DNA of 64,000 nt from a bacterium OL-1 (lineage in GTDB: Bacteria > Actinomycetota > Coriobacteriia > Coriobacteriales > Atopobiaceae), in NCBI GenBank assembly GCA_000752675.2, contig LM994627.1, positions 180,428 through 244,427 of the forward strand, written 5' to 3'. Below are positions 23,409-32,398 of the stretch, piece by piece. The translations under genes were made by a program, and so were the position numbers. A model generated the notes under the pieces. It had not been told where the DNA came from. It did no database searches and saw nothing but the letters and a program-made list of their open reading frames with translations. How positions within the stretch are numbered: the first letter of the stretch is position 1; every line of letters begins with the position of its first letter.

Positions 23409-23658
23409 GCTTGCCGCTTTCGCTCCTGGCGGGTGGGGCCCGCGCGTTGTTGCCGTGTGAGGCGTCCGGTGGAACCAGACGGAACCATACACACTAGCAG
23501 AGGGCCGTGGTGGCGGTGTGCGCGCGGGTGGTTCTCGCCTTGGTTTTCCACCGGCGCATGAGCGGCTCTCTCGGTACCTGCTGCGCCGAGTCGCCCGCGA
23601 GGCCCGGACCCGAGCTCTCGCCGCACCCACATGACGCCAACCCTGCCGTTGCATCTGG

Positions 23659-23664
23659 TATAGT
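23659..23664 (+). promoter_or_regulatory. -10 element of tRNA-Leu
   Basis: TATAGT lies 20 bases before the mature tRNA 5' end. A clear -35 at standard spacing was not found. Confidence 0.45.
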
Positions 23665-23683
23665 TCTCTGGTGCGCACAGCGC

Positions 23684-23769
23684 GCCCGAGTGGCGGAATG
23701 GCAGACGCGGAGGTCTCAAAAACCTCTGAGGGAAACCTCGTGTGGGTTCGACCCCCACCTCGGGCACCA
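23684..23769 (+). tRNA. tRNA-Leu (anticodon CAA)
   Basis: This 86-nt class II tRNA has a 7-bp acceptor stem GCCCGAG/CTCGGGC, a variable arm, the TTCGA T-loop, an anticodon loop CTCAAAA inside a 5-bp stem, and an encoded CCA end. It reads UUG codons. Confidence 0.97.
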
Positions 23770-23844
23770 GTTGCTCTCAGTGCTTCTCGGCGGCGAGCAG
23801 CGGCGTGTTGTCTCGGTGGAGACGCACGTCTTGCAAATTGGTCG

Positions 23845-23873
23845 TTGCGCCGTGCGGAATGCTGCGGTATTAT
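23845..23873 (+). promoter_or_regulatory. Promoter of the infC operon
   Basis: TTGCGC and TATTAT are exactly 17 bases apart, about 194 bases before infC, leaving a leader that contains the attenuator at 23989. Confidence 0.65.
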
Positions 23874-23988
23874 TTCACCTGCGTGAACATGCTAAGAGGG
23901 GCTTCTTGCCCCCACCTGAACGGCGCCCACGCGGCAGCTGTCTGGTCAGACAAAGACTTTTCACCACCCAGGCATGGGTGGCTCTTGT

Positions 23989-24023
23989 CTCCCGACGGCT
24001 GTGTGTCATCGGGAGTATTTTTT
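23989..24023 (+). terminator. Leader terminator (attenuator) upstream of infC
   Basis: A 7-bp stem CTCCCGA/TCGGGAG is followed by TATTTTTT, 44 bases before the infC start. A hairpin with CCACCCA/TGGGTGG arms lies just upstream (about 23964-23980). This arrangement resembles ribosomal-protein leaders controlling infC-rpmI-rplT. Confidence 0.75.
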
Positions 24024-24066
24024 GTTCGCGGCGCCAGGCGCCGCAGAGAGAGGAAGGTGTAGAGAG

Positions 24067-24639
24067 ATAGCCAGGAACGATGGTCCTCGCGTCAACGGGG
24101 AAATCACCTCACGCACGTGCCGCCTCATTGGCGTTGACGGCTCGCAGCTGGGCCTGTTTGGCGTGCGTGACGCCCTGCGCATTGCGCAGGAGCAGGGGCT
24201 TGACCTCGTGGAGATCGCGCCCAACGCGAACCCTCCGGTGTGCAAGGTGCTCGACTACAGCAAGTACAAGTACGAGCAGGATCGCAAGGCCAAGGCTGCG
24301 CGCAAGAACCAGGCGCGCGTCGAGGTCAAGGAGATGAAGTTCCGTCCCAAGATTGACGTGGGCGACTACGAGACCAAGAAGGCCCACGTGATGCGCTTCC
24401 TCAAAAAGGGGGCCAAGGTCAAGATCACGATCATGTTCCGCGGTCGTGAGATGGCCCACCCCGAGCAGGGACGCATCGTGCTCGACCGTCTTGCCGAGGA
24501 TCTCAAGCCTTGGGCCACCGTCGAGCAGCAGCCCCTCATGGAGGGTCGCAACATGCACATGCTCATCGCCCCCATCAAGGGCGCGTTCGATGTAACGCCC
24601 GAGGGCGACGAAGTCACGAGCGAGAAGAAGGAGAAGTAA
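24067..24639 (+). CDS. infC: Translation initiation factor IF-3, apparent ATA start
   Basis: This protein of about 190 aa blocks premature joining of ribosomal subunits and checks the start codon. The two IF-3 domains are clear ([32 protein letters not shown], then [17 protein letters not shown] and [12 protein letters not shown]). The conserved N-terminus [10 protein letters not shown] has no ATG or GTG before it; the only well-placed start is ATA at 24067, nine bases after GGAAGG. Non-AUG starts on infC are known and allow autoregulation. The upstream frame reads through the leader terminator and is not coding. Followed by rpmI and rplT. Confidence 0.93.
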   Translation: MARNDGPRVNGEITSRTCRLIGVDGSQLGLFGVRDALRIAQEQGLDLVEIAPNANPPVCKVLDYSKYKYEQDRKAKAARKNQARVEVKEMKFRPKIDVGDYETKKAHVMRFLKKGAKVKITIMFRGREMAHPEQGRIVLDRLAEDLKPWATVEQQPLMEGRNMHMLIAPIKGAFDVTPEGDEVTSEKKEK

Positions 24640-24640
24640 C

Positions 24641-24838
24641 ATGCCGAAGATGAAGACGCACAAGGGTACGGCAAAGCGCTTCCGTCGCACCGGTACCGGT
24701 AAGATCATGCGCGCCAAGGCCTTCAAGAGCCACATCCTGTCCAAGAAGTCCCAGAAGCGCATCCGCAACTTCCGCAAGGAGGCCGAGCTCGCCCCCAGCG
24801 ATGTCAAGGTTGTCTCCCAGCGCATGGGTTCCAAGTAG
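24641..24838 (+). CDS. rpmI: 50S ribosomal protein L35
   Basis: A 65-aa, very basic protein starting [20 protein letters not shown] and containing [15 protein letters not shown], the standard L35 sequence. It begins one base after the infC stop, so translation is coupled; AAGGAGAAG at the infC end serves as its ribosome binding site. Confidence 0.97.
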   Translation: MPKMKTHKGTAKRFRRTGTGKIMRAKAFKSHILSKKSQKRIRNFRKEAELAPSDVKVVSQRMGSK

Positions 24839-24884
24839 GCGCTTCTCGCGTCCCGATTTTCCCTCAACGAGGAGTTGATTAGAT

Positions 24885-25250
24885 ATGTCTCGAGTTAAGC
24901 GCGCAGTCGCCGGCCGCAAGAAGCGTCAGACCCTGGTCGAGCGTACCAAGGGCTATTACGGAACTTCCTCCCGCACCTTCCGTGGCATGAAGGAGCAGGC
25001 CCAGCACTCCGGCCAGTACCAGTACCGTGACCGTCGCAACAAGAAGCGCGACTTCCGCAGCCTGTGGATTCAGCGCATCAACGCTGCTGCCCGCATGAAC
25101 GACCTCTCCTACAGCACCTTCATGCACGGCCTCAAGCTTGCCGGCGTTGAGCTTGACCGCAAGGTCCTCGCCGAGATTGCCTACAGCGACGAGAAGGCCT
25201 TCGCCGACCTTGCCAACGTTGCCAAGAAGGCACTCGCTGACGCTGAGTAG
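24885..25250 (+). CDS. rplT: 50S ribosomal protein L20
   Basis: A 121-aa basic protein with L20 signatures [30 protein letters not shown] and [21 protein letters not shown]. It assembles early on 23S rRNA. In other bacteria L20 represses its own operon through the leader; the infC leader attenuator here may serve that. The ATG follows GAGGAG. Confidence 0.97.
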   Translation: MSRVKRAVAGRKKRQTLVERTKGYYGTSSRTFRGMKEQAQHSGQYQYRDRRNKKRDFRSLWIQRINAAARMNDLSYSTFMHGLKLAGVELDRKVLAEIAYSDEKAFADLANVAKKALADAE

Positions 25251-25282
25251 CGCGTAGCGGTTCGGCTTGTAGCTTTTCCTTT

Positions 25283-25316
25283 GGCGGCATCGGATTCTCC
25301 CGGTGCCGCCATTTTC
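25283..25316 (+). terminator. Terminator of the infC-rpmI-rplT operon
   Basis: An 11-bp stem with one G-T pair (GGCGGCATCGG with CCGGTGCCGCC) is followed by ATTTTCG, 32 bases after rplT. Confidence 0.85.
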
Positions 25317-25384
25317 GTCACAGCACGGGATTAATTTCCCCGGCAATGGAATCCCGTTGCCCGGCAAATAAATTCCACCGGAGT

Positions 25385-26626
25385 TTAGTCGTGCTTCTCG
25401 CCTGAGTCCTTGCCCTCCGGGCGAATGCCGAGAAGCTCCTCTCGCCTCTCCTCGCGCCGCTCGCGGGCCTTCTCGGTCTCTTCGGCAAAGGCGGGGTCAT
25501 CTGGCCCCACAAGCTCGTCATCTCCCGTGTGAGGGTCTCTGTGGTGGCGCAGCACCGGCTCGAAGAGGTGCAGGTGGTTGGCAAACGCCCCAGAAGCTAC
25601 CAGGAGCACGAGGAAGATGCAGATGCGCGGCACCGTGGTGACCTGCGTCATCACAAGTGCGCCGGCGCACAGGAGCGCGGTCCAGGCATACACCACAAGC
25701 ACGGCCTGCTTTTGGTCAAAGCCCTCGGCAAGCAGGCGGTGGTGGATGTGGCCGCGATCTGCTCGTCCCACGCTCACGTGTGCGCGGGTGCGCCGGACAA
25801 TAGCGGAGAACGTGTCGATGATGGGGATGCCTGCAATCACCAGCGGTACGATGATGGTGGTGAGGCCAGCGATTCTCGTCACCGAGAGAAGCGAAATGGT
25901 GCCCAGCGCAAAGCCCAGCGTGAGCGAGCCCGAGTCTCCCATGAAGATGCTCGCTGGATGGAAGTTGTACTGGAGAAAGCCCAGCGTGGAACCGGCGATG
26001 GCGCACGCAAGCGCCGCGGCGTCCAGCCGACCGGCCCAGATTGAGAGCACAAACATGGCGACGCTTGCAATGCACGAGATGCCCGCGGCCAGTCCGTCAA
26101 GCCCGTCGATCAGGTTGATGATATTCACGTAGGCAACAAGGTAGATGATGGTCACGGGATAGGTGAGCCAGCCCAGCTCAATGAACTCGCCGGGCTCGAA
26201 GGGGTTGGCAATCACACCAATGACCAGGCCGCCCATGGCCGCAATAGTGGCGGCAAGGATCTGCCCTGCGAGCTTTGCCCTTGGTGTGAGCGTGTACTTG
26301 TCGTCGAGAAGCCCCGTGACAAAGATGACGACAAAGGCAAGCACCAGCATCCAGTAGTTCACCGAGAGGCGCGGAGACGGGACGAGAACAACCGGCCACC
26401 CAAAGTAGTTCGTGCCAACGTACTGGACGACGAAGGCGGCAACGATTCCTGCAAAAATCGCGATACCGCCCATACGCGGCGTGGGGGTCTTGTTGACGCG
26501 GCGCTTATTAGGGTAGTCGACGGCCCCAACTCGGATGGCAATCTTTCGGGCGAGGGGGGTCACGGCAAGCGCGCAGGCGAGGGATGCGGCAAACAGGCAG
26601 AGAAACGATAGCCAGTACCTGGGCAC
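25385..26626 (-). CDS. Undecaprenyl-phosphate GlcNAc-1-phosphate transferase (WecA/TagO family)
   Basis: This 413-aa polytopic membrane enzyme (about 11 helices) starts lipid-linked glycan synthesis by moving a sugar-1-phosphate to undecaprenyl phosphate. Family motifs are KTPTPRMGG, LLDDKYTLTPRAKL, NIINLIDGLDGLAAG and the His-rich DRGHIHHRLL. The start is taken as GTG at 26626 with GGGGGAGG nine bases before; the frame extends further without a better signal. A charged Glu/Arg-rich tail of about 60 residues follows the last helix. It could serve wall teichoic-acid-like or capsule synthesis. Confidence 0.88.
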   Translation of the reverse strand: MPRYWLSFLCLFAASLACALAVTPLARKIAIRVGAVDYPNKRRVNKTPTPRMGGIAIFAGIVAAFVVQYVGTNYFGWPVVLVPSPRLSVNYWMLVLAFVVIFVTGLLDDKYTLTPRAKLAGQILAATIAAMGGLVIGVIANPFEPGEFIELGWLTYPVTIIYLVAYVNIINLIDGLDGLAAGISCIASVAMFVLSIWAGRLDAAALACAIAGSTLGFLQYNFHPASIFMGDSGSLTLGFALGTISLLSVTRIAGLTTIIVPLVIAGIPIIDTFSAIVRRTRAHVSVGRADRGHIHHRLLAEGFDQKQAVLVVYAWTALLCAGALVMTQVTTVPRICIFLVLLVASGAFANHLHLFEPVLRHHRDPHTGDDELVGPDDPAFAEETEKARERREERREELLGIRPEGKDSGEKHD

Positions 26627-26868
26627 CGTCTGACACCTCCCCCTTCTCGCCGATATTCCTAGCGAGACATAATACACAGAAACGTGGGAAAACGTGCTGC
26701 TAAGCGGTGCCAAGCAGAAAGGCACAACGAGCGACAAAACAATCTACCTGCGGCTCGTTTGAACCGCTATGGCATGCTACGCAAAAAGTGCCCAACACAT
26801 CCATTGTGTGGCCACCGCTCGCCATGTCAAGACTGGCATCGGGATGAGAGTTCGCCTACATTGGTCTT

Positions 26869-27036
26869 GTCGTCCCCCTGCGGTACAAACTGGGTGAACC
26901 GACAAGCGTTACTAGGGAGTCCGACATCTCGTCCTGGAAGGGGATCCTCCGTTGCTGGGGAAGCCGGAACGGGCGATGAGGACACCCACCTTATGAAGGT
27001 GGGTTCATAATCGTATCCGCAGGGGGCGACTTTTTT
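26869..27036 (+). ncRNA. ssrS: 6S-like RNA
   Basis: The two ends form a 17-bp closing stem with two single-base bulges (26869-26886 with 27013-27030), immediately followed by six T. The 3' strand of the interior carries a perfect 8-bp hairpin CCCACCTT/AAGGTGGG. The middle folds into a rod (26919-26934 region with 26971-26982, capped by TCCG/CGGA). A long closing stem, a central open region with a small hairpin on the 3' strand and a rod-like apex are the 6S layout. CTGGCA-N18-TACATT would place the transcript start exactly at 26869. Identity is by architecture, not by database match. Confidence 0.72.
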
Positions 27037-27117
27037 GTTTGTGCAGGTAGAAGGTAGTGAATCCTCACGCCTGCAAATGAACGTTTGGCGTTTGGTCTAC
27101 GGCTAGTCTACGAACTG

Positions 27118-27250
27118 CCCAATCACTCCGGCGCGCATTTGACGCCCGAGAAGGCGTCCCGTACGTGATTCCGTCGTAAACCCCCGCTCGGGCGCCATTT
27201 TCTCGCCGGAAGGCGCGTTTTGGCAGCAAGTACGTACGAAACCGTCGCTG
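27118..27250. repeat. Degenerate palindromic repeat array before tRNA-Ala
   Basis: Two short hairpins (GACGCC/GGCGTC at 27141-27158 and a GC-rich imperfect one at 27187-27224) are followed by CGTTTTGGCAGCAAGTACGTA, which resembles the linkers in the array at 35.9 kb (GCGTT, GCAG, then GTACGA at the same order). Confidence 0.5.
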
Positions 27251-27309
27251 CGGCGTCGCCCGCCAAGCGGTGCCCTGTGATGCTCTTTCGCAATTCCCGT
27301 ACTTTGACG

Positions 27310-27338
27310 TTGACATGTCCGCGGCAAATTGCGACAAT
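27310..27338 (+). promoter_or_regulatory. Promoter of tRNA-Ala
   Basis: A perfect TTGACA (27310-27315), 17-base spacer and GACAAT (27333-27338), 21 bases before the tRNA. Confidence 0.8.
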
Positions 27339-27359
27339 GGCTCCCGCGCATGCGCGCCT

Positions 27360-27435
27360 GGGGATGTAGCTCAGCTGGGAGAGCGCTGCCTTCGCAAGGC
27401 AGAGGCCGAGGGTTCGAATCCCTTCATCTCCACCA
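27360..27435 (+). tRNA. tRNA-Ala (anticodon CGC)
   Basis: A 76-nt tRNA with acceptor GGGGATG/CATCTCC, anticodon loop TTCGCAA in a 5-bp CTGCC/GGCAG stem, TTCGAAT T-loop and encoded CCA. It reads GCG codons. Confidence 0.97.
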
Positions 27436-27445
27436 TGGAATCTGT

Positions 27446-27477
27446 GGGGCCCGGGCACATAGCTTGGGCCCTTTTTT
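27446..27477 (+). terminator. Terminator of tRNA-Ala
   Basis: A GGGCCC/GGGCCC stem (27447-27452 with 27466-27471) followed by six T. It implies that the downstream radical SAM gene starts after this point. Confidence 0.75.
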
Positions 27478-27506
27478 CTTATCTCGTTTCCAAGCCCGAT
27501 GGGAGC

Positions 27507-28517
27507 ATGGCAGGGATGGAAGGTCTTCTCGCCAAGCTGGACGCATCCTCCTACGACGTCTGCGAGCTGTGCCCGCGTCGCTGCGGTGCCGCGCGCTCCC
27601 AGGGCAAGGCGGGCGTCTGCGGCGCCACCGCCACCCCGCGCGTCGCAAGGGCTGCGCTCCACTTCTGGGAGGAGCCGCCCATCTCGGGCGAGGCCGGCTC
27701 GGGCGCAATCTTCTTCACGGGCTGCCCGCTGCGCTGCCGCTTCTGCCAGAACCACCAGATATCCCAGGAGGGGTTTGGCCTTGCCGTTTCCACCTCGCGC
27801 ATCGCCGAGACGATGCTCGAGCTGCAGGCCCAGGGCGCACTCAACATCAACCTCGTGACGCCGTTGCACTTTGCGCCTACAGTGCGCGAGGCGGTGCTTC
27901 TCGCCCGCGAGAACGGCCTTGCCATCCCCACGGTCTGCAACACCTCGGGCTATGAGCTGCCTGAGGTTGTGCGCGCGATGTCCGACGTCATCGACATCTG
28001 GCTCACCGACTTCAAGTACGCAAGCCCTGCGCTCGCGGGCTCGCTCTCGGCTGCGCGCGACTACCCAAGCGTTGCCGCAGCGGCTTTGGACGAGATGGTC
28101 TCCGCCGTAAACGCGGCAGGCGGCCGGCTGGTGGGGGAGGACGGCGCGATGAAGCGCGGCGTCATCGTGCGACACCTGGTGCTTCCCGGACACGTGGGCG
28201 ATTCCTGCGCGGTCCTTGACCGCGTGTGGGATACCTGCGGCAACGCGGCGGACCTCTCGGTCATGAATCAGTACACGCCCAACGATACCTGCCGCAAGGC
28301 CGGCGGCGACCTTGCGCGCGCGGTGACAGACGAGGAGTACGAGATCGTCCTCTGCCACGCGGATGACCTTGGCTTCGAGAACATCTGGTGGCAGGAGGGT
28401 GGCACCGTGTCGGAGAGCTTCGTGCCCGCCTTCGATGCCACGGGGGTCGAGGGGCCGGAGCTTCCTGGTGCCCAAGAAACGGCGTCATCGCTGCCCAGCT
28501 GCCACAAAGGGGTATAG
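27507..28517 (+). CDS. PflX-type radical SAM protein
   Basis: This protein of about 336 aa has a Cys-rich N-terminus (CELCPRRCGAARSQGKAGVCG) and the radical SAM CxxxCxxC as GCPLRCRFCQN, followed by INLVTPLHFAPT and CNTSGYE. This is the PflX (COG1313) pattern, related to pyruvate formate-lyase activating enzymes. It probably makes a glycyl radical or another modification on an unknown target. The start is uncertain: ATG at 27507 or 27516, neither with a strong ribosome binding site. An in-frame ATG at the tRNA end is separated by a terminator and was not used. Confidence 0.8.
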   Translation: MAGMEGLLAKLDASSYDVCELCPRRCGAARSQGKAGVCGATATPRVARAALHFWEEPPISGEAGSGAIFFTGCPLRCRFCQNHQISQEGFGLAVSTSRIAETMLELQAQGALNINLVTPLHFAPTVREAVLLARENGLAIPTVCNTSGYELPEVVRAMSDVIDIWLTDFKYASPALAGSLSAARDYPSVAAAALDEMVSAVNAAGGRLVGEDGAMKRGVIVRHLVLPGHVGDSCAVLDRVWDTCGNAADLSVMNQYTPNDTCRKAGGDLARAVTDEEYEIVLCHADDLGFENIWWQEGGTVSESFVPAFDATGVEGPELPGAQETASSLPSCHKGV

Positions 28518-28571
28518 ACTCAGCATCTGTAGGCAATCGTGCGCTTGTCGCGCGCCCACCATGGAGGTGCC

Positions 28572-28883
28572 ATGCCAGAGAACACGCCCCTCTCCGACGA
28601 GGAGAGGTCAGAGCTCGAGAAGCTTCGTGCCGAGAAGGCCGCCCGCGAGGAGGCCCAGGCGGCGGCTCGCGAGCGCGCTGAGCTCGAGCGCTTGAAGGCG
28701 GAGCAGGCCGCCAGCGAGAAGGAGGCCGCTGAGCAGCGTCGCATTGCCGAGGCACGCGAGAAGGGCCGCCAGCTCATGGAGCCCGACGACGATGACCTGC
28801 GCATGCCCAAGGGCCAGAAGATCGTCATCGCCGTCATAGTTGTCGTGGCGGTGGTGTGGTTCCTCGCCATGGCGCTCGGGTAA
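28572..28883 (+). CDS. Small tail-anchored coiled-coil membrane protein, 103 aa
   Basis: Residues 8-70 are almost entirely Glu/Ala/Lys/Arg in heptad-like spacing, a long coiled coil. Residues about 82-101 (IVIAVIVVVAVVWFLAMAL) form one C-terminal membrane helix, so the coil faces the cytoplasm. GGAGG lies before the ATG at 28572. No family recognised; homology searches on the coil would be misleading. Confidence 0.7.
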   Translation: MPENTPLSDEERSELEKLRAEKAAREEAQAAARERAELERLKAEQAASEKEAAEQRRIAEAREKGRQLMEPDDDDLRMPKGQKIVIAVIVVVAVVWFLAMALG

Positions 28884-28958
28884 GGCACACAGCAGACAGG
28901 CGCCCGGCGCGGGGCGAGGTCTCGCGGCGGGTGCATCAACACAGGAGGAAGTATCACC

Positions 28959-30452
28959 ATGTCGCTCACGGACCGCACCAAGCCAACCGATGTCTCTCTC
29001 AACACCGACCTCTACGAGCTCACGATGGCCCAGGGGTTTTGGGAGTCGGGCCTTGTGGACACGCAGGCGACGTTTAATGCCTTCTTCCGCGAGAACCCCT
29101 TTGGCGGCGGCTACGCGGTTGCCTGCGGTATGGGGCAGATTCCCGAGCTGGTGGAGAACTTCGTCTTTGACGACGAGGACATTAACTACCTGGCCAGCAT
29201 CCCGGCTCCCGGCGGCGGCTCCATGTTCAAGCCTGCCTTCCTTGAGTACCTCCGCAACCACCACCTTGACCTCACGATCCACGCCGTTCCCGAGGGTGAC
29301 GTGGTCTTCCCGCGCGAGCCCATGGTTCGCGTCCAGGGCCCGCTCATCGACTGTCAGCTCATCGAGACGGCCCTGCTCAACCTCGTGAACTTCCAGACCC
29401 TCGTGGCAACCAAGACCTCGCGCGTGGTGCGTGCGGCAGAGGGACACCCCGTGTCTGACTTTGGCCTGAGGCGTGCCCAGGGTCCCGATGGCGGCCTCGC
29501 CGTTGCCCGCGCGTCCTACATCGCCGGCGCAAGCTCTACCTCCAACCTGCTTGCGGGCAAGATCTATAGCATCCCCGTCTTTGGTACGCACGCGCACTCA
29601 TGGGTCATGGCGTTTCCCACCGAGCTCGACGCCTTTAGGGCCTTCGCCAAGTCGAGCCCCAAGAACTGCGTGCTGCTCCTTGACACCTACGACGTCCACC
29701 AGGGCATCAAGAACGCAATCACGGTTGCCAAGGAGATGGAGGCCGCGGGCGAGCGCCTGGCTGCAATCCGTATCGACTCGGGTGACCTGGCAAAGCTCAC
29801 CAAGGAGACCCGCAAGGCCTTCGACGACGCAGGCCTGCCCTACGTCAAGATCTCTGCCTCGAACGACCTCGACGAGTACACCATCCAGTCGCTCTACGCG
29901 CAGGGTGCCCCCATCGACTCGTTTGGCGTGGGCACCAAGCTTGCCACCTGCGACCCCCAGCCCTCGCTTGGCGGCGTCTACAAGCTCTCGGCTGTGCGCG
30001 ACTCGGCGGACGCTCCGTGGAACCCGGTGATCAAGCTCTCCGAGCAGGCCTACAAGCGCACCATCCCAGGCGTCCAGCACATCCTGCGCTTTCTCGACGA
30101 CGACCACTGCCCCGTGGGCGACATGATTCTCGACGACTCCTACACCCGCGGCGACGCTACGGCGGCCACGAGCATGGAGGACATCCTCGATCCCTTCTCG
30201 TCCTATGGCCTCTCCGGCACCCCTCGCGAGCTTCTCACCTGCTACGTGGAGCACGGCAAGCGCGTGGGCGAGCCGGTTGACATCGAGGAGTCCCGTTCGC
30301 GCTGCCACAACGCGCTCATGCACCTCGACCCGGCAATCACCCGCTTCCTCAACCCGCAAACCTACCCGGTGGGCCTGGAGCAGGGCCTTGCCGCGCTTCG
30401 GCGCAATCTTGCGGCCGAGGAGCGCAGCGGCTCCTCTCGCGTGAGGCGCTAG
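28959..30452 (+). CDS. pncB: Nicotinate phosphoribosyltransferase
   Basis: This 497-aa enzyme makes nicotinate mononucleotide from nicotinate and PRPP for NAD salvage. The order NTDLYELTMAQGFW, FGLRRAQGPDGG, HAHSWVMAF, RIDSGDLAKLTKETRKAFDD and SFGVGTKLAT matches the long bacterial PncB type. GGAGGAAG precedes the ATG. Its neighbours share no pathway, so it is probably its own transcription unit. Confidence 0.94.
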   Translation: MSLTDRTKPTDVSLNTDLYELTMAQGFWESGLVDTQATFNAFFRENPFGGGYAVACGMGQIPELVENFVFDDEDINYLASIPAPGGGSMFKPAFLEYLRNHHLDLTIHAVPEGDVVFPREPMVRVQGPLIDCQLIETALLNLVNFQTLVATKTSRVVRAAEGHPVSDFGLRRAQGPDGGLAVARASYIAGASSTSNLLAGKIYSIPVFGTHAHSWVMAFPTELDAFRAFAKSSPKNCVLLLDTYDVHQGIKNAITVAKEMEAAGERLAAIRIDSGDLAKLTKETRKAFDDAGLPYVKISASNDLDEYTIQSLYAQGAPIDSFGVGTKLATCDPQPSLGGVYKLSAVRDSADAPWNPVIKLSEQAYKRTIPGVQHILRFLDDDHCPVGDMILDDSYTRGDATAATSMEDILDPFSSYGLSGTPRELLTCYVEHGKRVGEPVDIEESRSRCHNALMHLDPAITRFLNPQTYPVGLEQGLAALRRNLAAEERSGSSRVRR

Positions 30453-30553
30453 AGCGCAGAAGCCGCGCCTCGGCGTCTGCCAACGCCTCTGCTACACTGC
30501 TGCACACGGAAGCGCGCCAGGGGGCGCGCAGGTATCACGGAAGGACGGGGCAC

Positions 30554-32398
30554 ATGCCCGAGAAGATTGAGGAGCTCGTCAGGAAGGCCGTCGCGGACGC
30601 ACAGGAGGCGGGAGACCTGCCTTCCTTCGAGGTTGGGGACCTTGGCCTTGAGCGCCCCGCAGACGCCGACAACGGTGACTGGACCACCACACTTGCCCTG
30701 CGCTCCGCCCGCCTCGCCCACATGGCACCCCGTGCCATTGCCCAGGCAATCGTGAACCACATGGAGAAGGACCCCGGCATCTCCAAGGTCGAGGTCGCCG
30801 GTCCCGGCTTTGTGAACTTCTACCTCTCCGCTGCCGCAAACAACGAGGTCTTCCGCACGGTGCGCGAGCAGGGCCATGACTTTGGGCGCTCCAACATTGG
30901 CGCCGGCGAGAAGGTCCAGGTCGAGTTTGTCTCGGCCAACCCCGTGGGACCGCTCCACATTGGTCACGGCCGCTGGGCCGCCCTTGGCGACTCGCTCTGC
31001 CGCGTGATGGAGCACGCTGGCTACAACGTGGAGCGCGAGTACTACATCAACGACCACGGCAGCCAGATGGACGTCTTTGGCAACTCTGTCGCCGAGCGCT
31101 ACCTGCAGCTCGCCCAGGTTGTCTCCGAGCGCGGCTGCTCGCTCGACGAGGCCGTGCAGGTGCTTCTCGATGACCGCAAGGCCTTCGTGAAGGACGAGGA
31201 GGACGCACACCCCGAGCTCCACCCCTACATGGACGCCTTCAACAAGAACCTTGGCGGCAACGCCTATGGCGGCGACTACATCATCGACGTAGCCCGCCAC
31301 TTCATGGAGACCGATGGCACCCGCTGGGTCGACTCAGACCCCGAGGAGCGTATGCTCGAGTTCCGCGAGCGCGGCTACAAGCTCATGCTCGAGTCCATAA
31401 AGAGCACGCTTGACGAGTCCCGCTGTCACTTTGACGTGTGGTTCTCCGAGCGCTCGCTCTATGAGAAGGGCGAGGACGGCACCTCGGCCGTTGACCGCGC
31501 CCTCGCGCGCCTGGACGAGATGGGCTATCTCTACCGCGACGAGGACGGCGCGCTGTGGTTCCGCTCCACCGCGCTTGGCGACGACAAGGACCGCGTACTC
31601 ATCAAGACAAACGGCGAATACACGTACTTTGCCTCTGACGTGGCGTACCACTGGAACAAGTTCCAGCGTGTCGACCACGTGATCGACATCTGGGGCGCCG
31701 ACCACCACGGCTACATCCAGCGCGTCGACTCCGCCTGCACGGCGCTTGGCTACCCCGGCAAGCTGGAGGTCCTTCTCGGCCAGCTCGTGAACCTGCTGCG
31801 CGACGGCGTGCCGGTGCGCATGTCCAAGCGCAAGGGCACCATGATTCCCTTCAAGGAGCTCATGGATGAGGTCGGCGTGGACGCCACACGCTACACGCTC
31901 ATCTCCAAGTCGAGCAACCAGATGATCGATTTCGACATCGAGAAGGTCAAGAAGCAGGACAACACCAACCCCGTCTACTACGTGCAGTACGCGCACGCGC
32001 GAATCTGCTCCATCCTACGCAAGGGCGCCGGTGTTACTGCCGAGGAGGCCGAGAAGCTCGGCATGGATGAGGTCGCCAGGCGCGCGGTAGGCGAGGAGTA
32101 CGACCTCTCTCTGCTCACCGACCCCACCGAGGCTACGCTTGCCCGCAAGCTCTCGGAGTTTCCGGCGCTGGTAGAGGGCTGCGCGCGCGATCGCGCCCCC
32201 TTCCGCCTCACTCACTACGCCGAGGAGCTGGCAGGTGACTTCCACTCCTTCTATACCGTGTGCCAGGTGCTGCCCAGCAAGGGACGCCCGGTGGACGAGG
32301 GCCTTTCCAAGGCGCGCCTCGCCGCTGTGGACGCCACGCGCAGGGTCCTCGCCCTTACGCTCGAGTTCTGTGGGGTCCACGCACCGCAGAGCATGTAG
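30554..32398 (+). CDS. argS: Arginyl-tRNA synthetase
   Basis: This 614-aa class I synthetase has the ArgRS N-terminal additional domain, the HIGH motif in NPVGPLHIGHGRW, the KMSKS equivalent in VRMSKRKGTMI and a C-terminal DALR anticodon-binding domain (QYAHARICSILR). GGAAGGACGGGG precedes the ATG. A TACACT lies about 60 bases upstream as a possible -10. No T-box leader is present. CTTTTTTT directly after the stop could aid termination. Confidence 0.96.
   Translation: MPEKIEELVRKAVADAQEAGDLPSFEVGDLGLERPADADNGDWTTTLALRSARLAHMAPRAIAQAIVNHMEKDPGISKVEVAGPGFVNFYLSAAANNEVFRTVREQGHDFGRSNIGAGEKVQVEFVSANPVGPLHIGHGRWAALGDSLCRVMEHAGYNVEREYYINDHGSQMDVFGNSVAERYLQLAQVVSERGCSLDEAVQVLLDDRKAFVKDEEDAHPELHPYMDAFNKNLGGNAYGGDYIIDVARHFMETDGTRWVDSDPEERMLEFRERGYKLMLESIKSTLDESRCHFDVWFSERSLYEKGEDGTSAVDRALARLDEMGYLYRDEDGALWFRSTALGDDKDRVLIKTNGEYTYFASDVAYHWNKFQRVDHVIDIWGADHHGYIQRVDSACTALGYPGKLEVLLGQLVNLLRDGVPVRMSKRKGTMIPFKELMDEVGVDATRYTLISKSSNQMIDFDIEKVKKQDNTNPVYYVQYAHARICSILRKGAGVTAEEAEKLGMDEVARRAVGEEYDLSLLTDPTEATLARKLSEFPALVEGCARDRAPFRLTHYAEELAGDFHSFYTVCQVLPSKGRPVDEGLSKARLAAVDATRRVLALTLEFCGVHAPQSM

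Noticed and set aside
23333..23767. Minus-strand ORF beginning MPEVGVEPTRGFPQ
   Set aside because: It is the complement of tRNA-Leu plus its flanks; this peptide is a well-known annotation artefact.
27435..27506. Start of the radical SAM gene at the tRNA CCA end
   Set aside because: The in-frame ATG at 27435 is followed by a terminator with six T and has no ribosome binding site.
30453..30553. T-box leader upstream of argS
   Set aside because: The gap is only 101 bases and lacks the conserved T-box sequence and a terminator.
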